Source: 66-474 sp040388785
GTDB taxonomy: Bacteria; Pseudomonadota; Gammaproteobacteria; Xanthomonadales; Rhodanobacteraceae
Assembly (NCBI GenBank): GCA_040388785.1
Contig: JAZKBD010000035.1
Span: 11,364-75,363, forward strand
DNA: 64,000 nt
Direction of reading: 5' to 3'
Under the pieces are notes generated by a model that saw nothing but the letters and a program-made list of their open reading frames with translations, was not told the DNA's origin and did no database searches. This document shows, one piece after another, positions 46,333 to 55,185 of this stretch (position 1 is the stretch's first letter; every line of letters begins with the position of its first letter). The translations under genes and the position numbers were made by a program.

Positions 46333-46866
46333 TTACCAGCGCCGCCTCACCAGGAACTGCGCGCCGCAGCCCTTGTCCACCCAGATGCCGGCGCGGTTCC
46401 AGCCCCAGGTGCGGCCCTCGATGCAGGCGGCACTGGAGTTCTGGCGTTGCAGCCTCACGTGCCCGCGCGCGCCCACGTCAACCTGGCAGAAGTAGCGCCG
46501 GTATTGCGGACTGCCGCACGACACCACGAATTCGCGATTCCAGCCCTGACCCGGTCGCCAGCCGCCGCCGCCATTGCCGACCGCGAATACGCCGCCGCAA
46601 CCCTTGTCCACCCAGACGCTACCGCGATCGAAGCCCCAAGTCCGGCCTTCGATGCAGGCCGATTTCGAGGTCTGCTGGACGATGCGCACGCCGCGCCAAT
46701 TACCGGGCACCGCGCAGCGCAGCATGCGGTGCTGGGGGCTCCCGCAGGAAACGGTCTGCGGGCCGTAGCCCGGCGGCGGTGGTCGAGGGCCGTAACTCAC
46801 CTGCGCGCTCGCCGCGCCAGCGAATGCCATAACAGATGCCGCGAACATCCATCCGATCTTGCGCAT
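46333..46866 (-). CDS. Secreted DUF3011 protein with two repeats
   Basis: A 177-residue protein with a signal peptide (MRKIGWMFAASVMAFAGAAS-AQ) and two copies of an about 60-residue Cys- and Trp-rich unit: VSCGSPQHRMLRC...GCGGVF and VSCGSPQYRRYFC...GCGAQF, each with SACIEGRTWG or AACIEGRTWG. It matches DUF3011. The cysteines are arranged like paired disulfides. Function unknown. Confidence 0.85.
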   Translation of the reverse strand: MRKIGWMFAASVMAFAGAASAQVSYGPRPPPPGYGPQTVSCGSPQHRMLRCAVPGNWRGVRIVQQTSKSACIEGRTWGFDRGSVWVDKGCGGVFAVGNGGGGWRPGQGWNREFVVSCGSPQYRRYFCQVDVGARGHVRLQRQNSSAACIEGRTWGWNRAGIWVDKGCGAQFLVRRRW

Positions 46867-46939
46867 CGCACTGCCCTCCTGGTTGGTGTTGCGTCAGTTT
46901 CCAGATCGACAACTGAACCGCGGCTGGCGATGACGCTGC

Positions 46940-47257
46940 TCAGTCCGCGGCTGCCTTGCTGCTCTTCTCCGGTGCGGGCTTGGCGGTGTCCTTGGCGGAT
47001 TCCGCCGGCTTGTCGGCCGGGGCTTCCTTCGGTTTGGCCGCTTCACCGGCAAGGTTGTGCTTCTTTTCCTTGTCCGACTTGAAATCGGTCTCGTACCAGC
47101 CGCTGCCGGCCAGGCGGAACGCGGGCGCGGTCACCTGCTTGTGCACGGTGTGGTGCTTGCCGCAGTGCGGGCAGACATCGGGATCGGCGTCGGAGAGCTT
47201 CTGCAGGCGCTCGAACTTTTCGCCGCAGGCGTCACAGCGGAACACGTAGATGGGCAT
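46940..47257 (-). CDS. FmdB-family zinc-ribbon protein
   Basis: A 105-residue protein starting MPIYVFRCDACGEKFERLQK. The zinc ribbon CDACG...CPHCGK is followed by a GSGWYETDFK motif and a Lys/Ala/Pro-rich tail. Its role in the cell is not established. Confidence 0.87.
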   Translation of the reverse strand: MPIYVFRCDACGEKFERLQKLSDADPDVCPHCGKHHTVHKQVTAPAFRLAGSGWYETDFKSDKEKKHNLAGEAAKPKEAPADKPAESAKDTAKPAPEKSSKAAAD

Positions 47258-47370
47258 TGCCGGAGACCTTGAAACCGGATCGCGCAATGATAGCGCCGTT
47301 GTGCATGCATTCGGCTGCGGCGCCTATCATGGCCGGCTCTCATCCTGCACGTTTGCCACAAGGAACCCCG

Positions 47371-48018
47371 ATGCCGTTCGTCCGCTCCGCAACACTTGCC
47401 GTGATGATCTTCGCCGCCGTTCCCGCTGCGCGCGCCGTGGCACAGGCGTGCCCCGCCACGTGGCCGGCGCAACCGGCCGCATGGGTCGCGCACATCGATG
47501 AAGTGAATCGCGGCTTGGGCATCCCGGCCGACTACGCCGCGAAGCACAACCTGGTGCCGCTGCCCGAAGGCAAGGATCTGGTGGAGGTGCCGCGCGACGT
47601 GTACGGACGCAAGGTTGAGATGGTGGCGCCCGCCGCCGCTGCGTTGAAAACGATGTTCGCAGCCGCCGCCCGCGATGGCATCAAACTGGAAACCGTATCC
47701 GGCTTCCGCAGCATCAATTACCAGACCGGCCTGATCCGCAGGAAATTGAAGGGTGGCATGAGCATCCAGAAAGCGCTCAGCATCAACGCGGTGCCGGGCT
47801 ACAGCGAACACCAGACCGGCTGCGCGGTGGACCTGACCACGCCCGGCGTGCCGGCGGCCGACGGCAGCTTTGAACACAGCAAGGCTTTCGCCTGGTTGCA
47901 GCAGCACGGCGCCGAATACGGCTTCCATCTTTCGTTCCCGCCGGGCAACAAGTACGGCTACGAATACGAGCCGTGGCATTGGCGTTATGTCGCGGCCGAA
48001 CCCGCGCGATCGCGCTGA
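47371..48018 (+). CDS. D-alanyl-D-alanine carboxypeptidase, VanY/M15B type
   Basis: A 215-residue exported zinc peptidase. Signal peptide ending at ARAVAQA; VSGFRSINYQTGLIRRKL; the zinc motif YSEHQTGCAVDLT; and the C-terminal EPWHWRYV. It probably trims peptidoglycan stem peptides. ATG 47371 is chosen because AAGGAA precedes it. Confidence 0.9.
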   Translation: MPFVRSATLAVMIFAAVPAARAVAQACPATWPAQPAAWVAHIDEVNRGLGIPADYAAKHNLVPLPEGKDLVEVPRDVYGRKVEMVAPAAAALKTMFAAAARDGIKLETVSGFRSINYQTGLIRRKLKGGMSIQKALSINAVPGYSEHQTGCAVDLTTPGVPAADGSFEHSKAFAWLQQHGAEYGFHLSFPPGNKYGYEYEPWHWRYVAAEPARSR

Positions 48019-48127
48019 CGCGACGTCCAGTCGCAGGTTGGCGCTGAGCCGGGCTTCATCCGGCGAAGCCCAACGCGTGCGGCAGATCGTTGTTGGGCTT
48101 CTGCCGATGAGCCGGCATCCTCCCAAG

Positions 48128-48838
48128 CTACGCGCGGTCGGACAACTTGAAATCGGTGTACTGGAACCGGTTGTCCCGCAAGTTCGAAGCGCCGCGTTCG
48201 AGATGCAACGGTTCGGCGAACAACGGACCCGCATAACTCAGCGTGTGGAACTCGCCGCGCTCGCCGCAAGGATCGACCGCGGCGGGCAATTCGCCGAGCA
48301 AGGCCGGGTCGTACTCGCGGCCGGAAAGCGAGCCGTCGAGCTGCTGCGTATCCACGCACGTCAGCACCGCGCGATGACCGTCTGCGTAAAACCTTCGCGA
48401 CAACGCGCGCGTATCCGCCCCCCATAGCGGGAACACGCCGGACCACCCGGCGCCGGCGAGCTGGCGTTCGCGATACGCGCGCACGTCTTCGAGAAACAAG
48501 TCCCCGAACGCGCAATGTCGAAGGTCCGGCCAGTGCTCGCGCGCGTGCCGCAGCGCATTCGCGTGCGCGGCTTCGTACGCGTCATTGCTGGACGGCCAAT
48601 CGATCCGGCACTCAATCAGGGGCAAGCCGATGGCGGCGGCCTGCGCCTGCACGACGTCGCGCCGGATGCCGTGCATCGAAACCCGCTCGAACGTGCCCGT
48701 GATCGTCGTGAGCAACGCGACCACACGCCACGCCGGATTCTCGCGCAGCGCAGCGAGCGCCATCAGGCAATCCTTGCCGCCGCTCCACGACAGCAGGATC
48801 GGTGCCGGCTCACTGGCCACGGCAACAACGCCTCTCAA
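48128..48838 (-). CDS. COG2102/DUF71-family PP-loop ATPase, btuB-linked
   Basis: ATP pyrophosphatase-like protein of up to 236 residues with the PP-loop LSWSGGKDCLMAL and FGDLFLEDVRAYRE. Diphthine-ammonia ligases of archaea and eukaryotes belong here; a bacterial branch is associated with cobalamin genes. It lies directly after btuB under a cobalamin riboswitch, which supports a B12-related role (inference). TTG 48838 overlaps the btuB stop; GTG 48820 is the alternative start. Confidence 0.82.
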   Translation of the reverse strand: MRGVVAVASEPAPILLSWSGGKDCLMALAALRENPAWRVVALLTTITGTFERVSMHGIRRDVVQAQAAAIGLPLIECRIDWPSSNDAYEAAHANALRHAREHWPDLRHCAFGDLFLEDVRAYRERQLAGAGWSGVFPLWGADTRALSRRFYADGHRAVLTCVDTQQLDGSLSGREYDPALLGELPAAVDPCGERGEFHTLSYAGPLFAEPLHLERGASNLRDNRFQYTDFKLSDRA

Positions 48839-50971
48839 TCATGATCGGGCCTCCAACTCAGCGTCAGCATGACATTGCGTCCGGGCTGGTTGTAGAACCA
48901 CGCGGTTTCGTAGTTCTTGTCGAACACGTTGTTGAGCGCGAGCTGCAGCTTCCAGTCGCGATTGACCTGCCAGTCCGCGCGCAGGTTGGTCAGCGCGTAG
49001 CCGCCCAGCGGGTCCTGGTTGGCGATGTCGTCGTACGTGCGCCCCGCGATGTACCAGCTTGCGCCGACACTCAAACGCCCGAAGCTGCGATCGGCGTCGA
49101 AGCGCGCGCTCCGGCGCGGTCGTCGCGGCAATTCGTTGCCATCATAAAAGCCGCCCGCGGCATCGTCGCGTGCATTCATCAACGTCGCGGTGGCGCGCAC
49201 GTCCCAGCCCGCGAGCTTGCCGCCCACCACGCCTTCCAGGCCCGTGATGCGCGCGCGGTCGATATTGTTCGGCAGGTTGAGCGCGGCGTCCCAGGTGATC
49301 AGGTCGCTGACGTCGTTGCGGTACGCCGACAGCGACCAATGCCCCCAAGCGGGCGTGCCGCGCAGGCCGATTTCGAAATTGCGCGAACTTTCCGGACGCA
49401 GGTTCGGATTGGAGAAACCTGGATAGTACAAATCATTGAACGTGGGCGCGCGGAACGCCGTGCCCCAGCTCGCGGTGACGCGCAGATCCTTCGCGAAATT
49501 CCAGCCCCACAAGACGCTTCCGGTGGTCTTGCCGCCGAACTGGCTGTTGTCGTCGCGGCGCACGTTGGCCTGCAGCGACTGCGTGCCGAAGCTGCGCTGC
49601 CACTGTGCGAACACGCCGCGACCGGTACGCGCATCCTGCGTGAACACGTAGTTGCTGGCCACCGCTTCGCGCTGCCAATCCAGTCCGGTGCTGAGCAGTC
49701 CGCCGCCCAGTGCGACGTCCGCCTGCAACGAACCGAGCGTACGGCGCGTGTCGAAATGATCGAGGTAAACGCCTTCGAGGAACTCTTCGTAGAAATCCGC
49801 GCTGCTGCCAACGCGCAAGGAGAGATTCAAGTTGTCGTTCGGACGGAAGTGCAACTGACCGCCCAGAACCTGCGTCGAATAATCATCGGAATCGCCGAAG
49901 CTGCCGTCGTACTTGTTGAAGCCCTGCGTGCGCATTGCCAACGCGTCGGCGCTCCATTGCGCGTTGAACTGATAGGCGCCATGGATCGTCAGCGCGTTGT
50001 CATGGAAGCCATCGCGGTCGGGCTGGTCGGCAAAGCACCCCGCGAACGCTTCCGCGGCGCCAACGCGGCAGGCATTGATGCCCTTGGTCTGTTCGTCCAG
50101 GGCTGTCTTGATCTTCTCTTTCAGGCCGGGAGTGAACTTCGACAGGTCGGCGATCACCTGCACGAACGCCCGCCCCAGAACACCAGCCATGGCTCAGGAT
50201 CCTACGGGAGCCGGAGGCGAAGCCTGCCCCATCAGGGCCATGAATGCCGACTCCGCCGCACGCTGGTCGTACATCTCCTCCGTCGTCACACCCTCCACCC
50301 CAATCGGGGGTAGGCGCAGATCGATGTCGAACTTGTTGCGCTCCTTCTCGTCCATCGTGCGCACNNNNNNNNNNGTGCGTCGCCTGCACCGAAATCCAGC
50401 CCTTGTCGCCCGCGGCGGAAAATCCGGAAGAGGCTTTCCAGTGCGACCAACTGCCGATGCCGACGCTGGCGTTCGGCGTGAACGTGCCGGGTGCGTGGCG
50501 CAGGAATATCTGGATCACCCCGCCGATCGCTTCCGAACCGTACAAGCTGGAGAACGGCCCGCGCACGATTTCGATGCGCTGAATCTGGTCGACCGGAATG
50601 TCCTCGATCGGCGTGGTGCCCGCCGTCGCGGAACCGATGCGGATGCCATCGACCAGCACCAGCACCTGGTTGGCGTTGGTGCCGCGCAGGAACATGGCGC
50701 TGACCTTGCCGAGGCCGCCCTGGTTGCTGATCGCCATGCCGGGCGCGTCGTTCAACAGGTCCTGCAGCGACGACGGCTGCAGCAACTCGATTTCCGTGCG
50801 CGTGATCACGGTGACGGGCGCCAGCGTCTGGTCTTCCGTCTGCGCGGTGCGCGTGGCGGTGACGATGATCTGGCCGAGCGTGGTCGGCACGCCTTCCGCA
50901 ATGGCCGCGACGGGAACACAACAAAGCGCGGCCAGCACGCAGCGGCCGAGCGAACGACGATGCAATTTCAC
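48835..50971 (-). CDS. btuB: TonB-dependent vitamin B12 receptor BtuB (interrupted by gap and foreign-looking stretch)
   Basis: Outer-membrane cobalamin transporter. The N-terminal half from GTG 50971 (AGGAG six bases upstream) has a signal peptide, a TonB box-like IIVTATRTAQ, and plug motifs GLGKVSAMFLRGTNANQVLV and RGPFSSLYGSEAIGG. The C-terminal half has GINACRVGAAEAFAGCFADQ, typical of BtuB, and ends in NVMLTLSWRPDHD. Between the halves are ten Ns (50365-50374) and about 280 bp of unrelated, phage-like sequence. Removing these would join the halves within a few residues. A cobalamin riboswitch precedes it. Confidence 0.88.
50085..50364 (-). other. Phage-like stretch inside btuB next to the gap
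   Basis: On the minus strand, an open frame from the gap (MDEKERNKFDIDLRLPPIG, ending MGQASPPAPVGS, stop 50194-50196) is followed by ATG 50190, which begins MAGVLGRAFVQVIADLSKF and then TPGLKEKIKTALDEQ. This resembles the N-terminus of phage tail tape-measure proteins and the small gene before it. It then runs in frame into BtuB near 50088. No other phage gene is present. Most likely a chimeric contig end; a true insertion is not excluded. Confidence 0.55.
50365..50374. other. Assembly gap (10 N) inside btuB
   Basis: Ten unknown bases between the btuB N-terminal half (…GDKGWISVQATH) and the phage-like stretch. Confidence 0.99.
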
Positions 50972-51097
50972 GATGACTCCTGTCCGCGCCTGCCCGCGCG
51001 GTTGGGTGGGTGTCGTGGACAGGGGAAGGAGTGCGGCGCCGTGCGCGATGCGCATGACCCCGAGACACAAGCCCGCCGCTTGTCCGGTTCTTGCCGA

Positions 51098-51282
51098 AAG
51101 GCCGGTCTCCGGGCTCGCGAGCGAAGGCTTGTTGCCTTCATCGATCCGCGCCTTCCCGAGCTTGCGCTCAGTGGCTTCGTGCGGATCGCTGCTCGCCTAC
51201 CGTTGCGGGGGCAGCTCCGGAATGGCCGTCCATTTGCACGAAGCCAATGGAACAGCGTCACCGGATTCCCGTTTCAATCGTC
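51098..51282 (-). promoter_or_regulatory. Cobalamin riboswitch upstream of btuB
   Basis: On the minus strand the conserved blocks occur in order: GAAACGGGAATCCGGTG, the B12 box GAGCTGCCCCCGCAACGGTA (about 51198-51217), AAGCCACTG, GGGAAGGCG and AGCCCGGAGACCGGCC. It ends about 130 bp before the btuB GTG. It should lower btuB and downstream expression when adenosylcobalamin is plentiful. The 403-bp stretch 50972-51374 between btuB and the MFS gene holds this element and no gene. Confidence 0.93.
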
Positions 51283-51374
51283 CGACGCGCGGACGATCAC
51301 CTTGGGCAATCCGCATCATAGACGAACGCGGGGCCCCCGTCACTTGGTCACGATGCGTGCACACTGCACGCGAC

Positions 51375-52652
51375 ATGCTTGTGCGCTCTTCCGCACCGAG
51401 CGAATCCCCGCACGAGATGTTGCGCACGCTGAGACCCGTCGCCTCGTTGCTCACCGGTACGGCGCTGTTGCTGATCGGTGCCGGCCTGCTGAACACGCTC
51501 ATCCCGCTGCGCGGCATGAATGCGGGTTATTCAAGCACGCTGCTGGGCGGCCTGACGTCCGCGTATTACGCCGGTTACTTCATCGGCACCTTCGCGATGC
51601 CGCCGCTGGTGCGCCGCGTCGGCCATATCCGCGCGTTCGCGTTCTGCGCCGCGTGCACCGCGTGCGTGGTGCTGCTGCACGCGCTCGGCAACAATCCCGT
51701 CGTCTGGTTGGTGCTGCGCCTGTTGACCGGCGTCGTGCTGGTCGGCCTATACGCGATCATCGAAAGCTGGCTGAACGCGCAAGCCGCGCCCGCGCAGCGC
51801 GGCACCGTGTTCGCCGCGTACATGGTGGTGAACCTGTGTTCGCTGGCACTCGCGCAGCAGTTGCTGCGGTTCGGCGGTCAGCCATTCGTGCTGTTCACGG
51901 TGATCGCACTGGCGATCTGCGCGGCGACGCTGCCGGTGTTGCTGACGCGCCAGGCACAACCGCAGCCGCAGGCGACGCCGAAGCTGCAGCTTGGCTTGTT
52001 GTTCGACGCCGCGCCGTCGGCGGGCGTGGGTGCGCTGCTGTCCGGCTTGGCGATGGGCGCGTTCTGGGGATTGCTGCCGGTGTATGCGCGCCGGATCGGC
52101 TTCGACACGGCCGAAGTCGGCACCTACATGAGCGTCGCGATCCTCGGCGGCGCCGCGTTGCAATGGCCACTCGGGCGGCTGTCCGACCATCGCGATCGTC
52201 GCATCGTGCTCGCCTGGGTTGCGGCGGCGGCAGCGTTGCTGGCGATCGCTGCGCTGGCGACGGGTGGACGCGAATGGCTGGCGATGGTGGTGATCTTCCT
52301 GTTCGGCGGCATGGCCTTCGCGGTGTATCCGATCGTTGTCGCGCACCTGGTCGAACACGTGCCGCCGGACAACCTGCTGGCCGCGAGCAGCAGCGTGTTG
52401 CTGGTGTACGGCGTCGGCTCCGCGCTGGGCCCGCTGGTCGCGGGCGTACTGATGTCGGGAACGGGAACCTCGTCGTTGTTCGCGTGGTTTGCCGGAACCC
52501 ACATCGCACTTGCAGGTTACGCGGCGTACCGTTTCAACGTGCGCCAACGCGCGCCGCTGCGCGAACGCAAATTCCAGCTCATGCTGCGCACCACGCCCGC
52601 TGCATTGCGGCTGTTGCGTGCGGCCGTGATGCGCGGCACGCGCGACGCCTGA
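51375..52652 (+). CDS. MFS transporter, YcaD-like
   Basis: About 425-residue, 12-segment major facilitator. SLLTGTALLLIGAGLLNTLI starts the first helix; LSDHRDRRIVL matches the motif A-like loop, and VYPIVVAHLVEHV lies in the second half. ATG 51375 or 51417 could be the start. It diverges from the btuB riboswitch region; the substrate is unknown. Its stop is three bases from the stop of the next, convergent gene. Confidence 0.83.
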   Translation: MLVRSSAPSESPHEMLRTLRPVASLLTGTALLLIGAGLLNTLIPLRGMNAGYSSTLLGGLTSAYYAGYFIGTFAMPPLVRRVGHIRAFAFCAACTACVVLLHALGNNPVVWLVLRLLTGVVLVGLYAIIESWLNAQAAPAQRGTVFAAYMVVNLCSLALAQQLLRFGGQPFVLFTVIALAICAATLPVLLTRQAQPQPQATPKLQLGLLFDAAPSAGVGALLSGLAMGAFWGLLPVYARRIGFDTAEVGTYMSVAILGGAALQWPLGRLSDHRDRRIVLAWVAAAAALLAIAALATGGREWLAMVVIFLFGGMAFAVYPIVVAHLVEHVPPDNLLAASSSVLLVYGVGSALGPLVAGVLMSGTGTSSLFAWFAGTHIALAGYAAYRFNVRQRAPLRERKFQLMLRTTPAALRLLRAAVMRGTRDA

Positions 52653-52655
52653 AGT

Positions 52656-53981
52656 TCAATCGTTCGGCAAACTGCCGCGCCGGGAAAACCACAGCGCGCC
52701 GAGCGTACCCGCGGCACCCGACAGCAGGTACAGGCCGACATAATCCGCGCCCAGGAATTGCGCCAGTGCCAGCACCACCAGCGGCGCGAAGCCGGCGCCG
52801 ATCAGCCAGCCCAGGTCGGACGTGATCATCGCGCCGGTGTAACGGCATTCGCTGCGGAAACCGGAATTGACCGCGCCCGCGGCCTGCGCGTGCGAGAAGC
52901 CGAGCAGCGCGAAACCGACCAGGATGAAGAGATAACCCTGCACCGTGCCGCCGGACAGCATCAGCGCGGTCCATCCGCTGTAGATCGCGATCAGCACGCC
53001 GCATACGCCCAGCGTGGTGCGGCGGCCGAAGCGGTCGGCGATGACGCCCGACAACAGCATGCACGGAATCGCCACCAGTGCACCGATGATCTGCACCAGC
53101 AGGAATTCGGTCGTCGACATGTGCGTGTACAGCAACGCCCACGACAGGCCGAAGATCGTCACCAGGTAGAACAACGCGTAGCTCGCCAGCGGCGCGAACG
53201 CACCGAGCGCGACGTTGACGCCCTGCACGCGGAACGTCTCGCGTATCGACGACGGTTCGAGATCGCGGTGCTGCATCTGCTCGGCGTAGCGCGGCGCGAC
53301 CACCATGCGCAGGCGCGCGAACAGCGCGACCACGTTCAGCGCGAACGCGACGAAGAACGGATAACGCCAACCCCACGCGTAGAAATCGTCCGGCGACAGG
53401 CTGGACCAGATGTAGGCGAACAACCCGGCCGCAAGGATGAAGCCGACCGGCTCGCCGAGCTGCGAAAGCATCGCAAACCAGCCGCGGCGTTCGCGCGGCG
53501 CCATCAATGCGGCGAGTGATGCCAAGCCGTTCCAGCTTCCGCCCAGCGAGAAACCCTGGCCGAAGCGCAACAAGACCAGCGCCAGGATGGCCCATCCGCC
53601 GAGCGTCGCGTAGCCGGGCATGAAGGCGATGCCGGCGGTCGCCATGCCGAGCATGAACAGGGCGATGGTCAATTTGGTCGCGAGACCGAAATTGCGCTGG
53701 ATCACCAGGAAGAACATCGAGCCCAGCGGCCGCGCGATGAAACCGAGCGCGAAAACCGCGAACGCGTAGAACATGCCGTCGAGCTGGCTTGCGAACGGAA
53801 AGAACGCCTTCGGAAACGCCAGCACGCAACCCAAGCCGAACACGAACACGTCGAACGATTGCGAGATGCGGCCGACGACGACACCGACGGCGAGATCACC
53901 CGGGGTGACGCGCTCGTCATGTGAATCCGACTGTGGACGGCCGGGCGCCGGATGGGGGGTCAGGGTTTCGCTGGTGGACAT
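52656..53981 (-). CDS. MFS transporter of the metabolite:H+ symporter (MHS) type
   Basis: A 441-residue, 12-segment protein with RISQSFDVFVFGLGCVLAF in the first helix, FIARPLGSMFFLVIQRNFG, and the Asp/Arg loop GVIADRFGRRTTLG. It is related to citrate/proline/shikimate-type symporters; the substrate is not predictable. It diverges from cyoA across a 205-bp region with an ANR-like site. Confidence 0.85.
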   Translation of the reverse strand: MSTSETLTPHPAPGRPQSDSHDERVTPGDLAVGVVVGRISQSFDVFVFGLGCVLAFPKAFFPFASQLDGMFYAFAVFALGFIARPLGSMFFLVIQRNFGLATKLTIALFMLGMATAGIAFMPGYATLGGWAILALVLLRFGQGFSLGGSWNGLASLAALMAPRERRGWFAMLSQLGEPVGFILAAGLFAYIWSSLSPDDFYAWGWRYPFFVAFALNVVALFARLRMVVAPRYAEQMQHRDLEPSSIRETFRVQGVNVALGAFAPLASYALFYLVTIFGLSWALLYTHMSTTEFLLVQIIGALVAIPCMLLSGVIADRFGRRTTLGVCGVLIAIYSGWTALMLSGGTVQGYLFILVGFALLGFSHAQAAGAVNSGFRSECRYTGAMITSDLGWLIGAGFAPLVVLALAQFLGADYVGLYLLSGAAGTLGALWFSRRGSLPND

Positions 53982-54077
53982 GACGTTTGCTTGGCCTGGA
54001 TGCAGCGGATCATGGACATGTGGCGCGGCGTGCGCCGAAGCGGCGCAAGCATGTAACGAGTCGCACGTCTCGATGCA

Positions 54078-54091
54078 ATGATGCAGATCAA
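54078..54091. promoter_or_regulatory. FNR/ANR-like box between MHS transporter and cyoA
   Basis: ATGATGCAGATCAA matches TTGAT-N4-ATCAA with one mismatch. It lies 96 bp from each neighbouring start. FNR-type oxygen regulators control cyo in other gammaproteobacteria; the assignment here is inference. Confidence 0.5.
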
Positions 54092-54186
54092 AACGGCGTC
54101 AATGCTCGCTTGTAGGGCCGTAGAGTCAACAAAGATGGAGTGAAGGCGTATCATAGGCGCTTTCTGCATATGACCCAAGTGCGCCC

Positions 54187-55164
54187 ATGAAGCGTCTGCG
54201 CAGCGTGCTGCTGCTTCCCCTGCTGCTGCTTGGCGGCTGCAACCTGGTGCTGCTGGATCCGTCGGGTGACGTCGCGCGACAGCAGAGCGACATCATGATC
54301 ATCACCACGATCATCATTGCGCTGATCATCGTGCCGGTGCTGATCGCCATTGGTGTCGTCGCATGGCGCTATCGCGCGTCCAACAAGCAGGCCACCTACG
54401 ATCCCCACTGGGATCATTCGCCGCAGCTCGAGCTGTGGGTGTGGGCGGGGCCGCTGCTGATCATCATCGCGGTCGGCGCGGTGAGCTGGCTCGGCACCCA
54501 CCAGACCGATCCGTATCGCGCGCTCGACCGCATCGCGCCGGGCCAACCCGTCCCCGCCGACGTGAAACCGCTCGAAGTGGACGTGATTTCGCTGCGCTGG
54601 AAGTGGCTGTTCCTGTATCCGCAGTACGGCATCGCGACAGTGAATGAAATGGCCGCACCGGTCGATCGGCCGATCCAGTTCAAGCTGACCGGCGACACCA
54701 TGATGGATTCGTTCTTCGTGCCGGCGCTGGTGGGCCAGGTCTACACGATGCCCGGCATGCAGACGATCCTGCACGGCGTCATCAACAAGCCCGGCGAGTA
54801 CAAGGGCTTTTCCGCCAACTACAGCGGCGCGGGTTTCACCGACATGCGCTTCACGTTCCATGGCCTGGATACGCAGGACTTCGATGCGTGGATCGGCAAG
54901 GTGCGCGCCGCGGGCGGCGACCTCGACCTTGCGGCCTACGGCACGCTGCGCAAGCCAAGCCGCGCCGCGCCGGTGCGGTACTTCGCCAGGTTCGACGCCG
55001 ACCTGTACCAGCGCGTGCTGAACCTGTGCGCGGAACCCGGCCGCGTCTGCAAGGGCCAGATGATGGCCGCCGATGCACAGGGCGGCGAAGCCATGCAGGG
55101 CATGCACGCGCACGACGCCATGCCCGCGACCGGCGCGCCGACGTCCGCCGCGCCGGCGCATTGA
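54187..55164 (+). CDS. cyoA: Cytochrome bo3 ubiquinol oxidase subunit II
   Basis: A 325-residue inner-membrane lipoprotein subunit. The signal peptide LLLPLLLLGGC has a lipobox, followed by two membrane helices (IITTIIIALIIVPVLIAIG and LELWVWAGPLLIIIAVGAVS). The C-terminal cupredoxin domain includes LRWKWLFLYPQYGIATVNE and lacks the CuA Cys pair, as in quinol oxidases. A Met/His-rich tail (MQGMHAHDAMPA) is unusual. Confidence 0.96.
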   Translation: MKRLRSVLLLPLLLLGGCNLVLLDPSGDVARQQSDIMIITTIIIALIIVPVLIAIGVVAWRYRASNKQATYDPHWDHSPQLELWVWAGPLLIIIAVGAVSWLGTHQTDPYRALDRIAPGQPVPADVKPLEVDVISLRWKWLFLYPQYGIATVNEMAAPVDRPIQFKLTGDTMMDSFFVPALVGQVYTMPGMQTILHGVINKPGEYKGFSANYSGAGFTDMRFTFHGLDTQDFDAWIGKVRAAGGDLDLAAYGTLRKPSRAAPVRYFARFDADLYQRVLNLCAEPGRVCKGQMMAADAQGGEAMQGMHAHDAMPATGAPTSAAPAH

Positions 55165-55185
55165 TTGCCTTGACGGGATTCAACC

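Noticed and set aside
50085..50374. A prophage or phage remnant call
   Set aside because: Only about 280 bp, no integrase, no att repeats, next to an N gap; a chimeric assembly is more likely, so it is listed as a foreign-looking stretch only.
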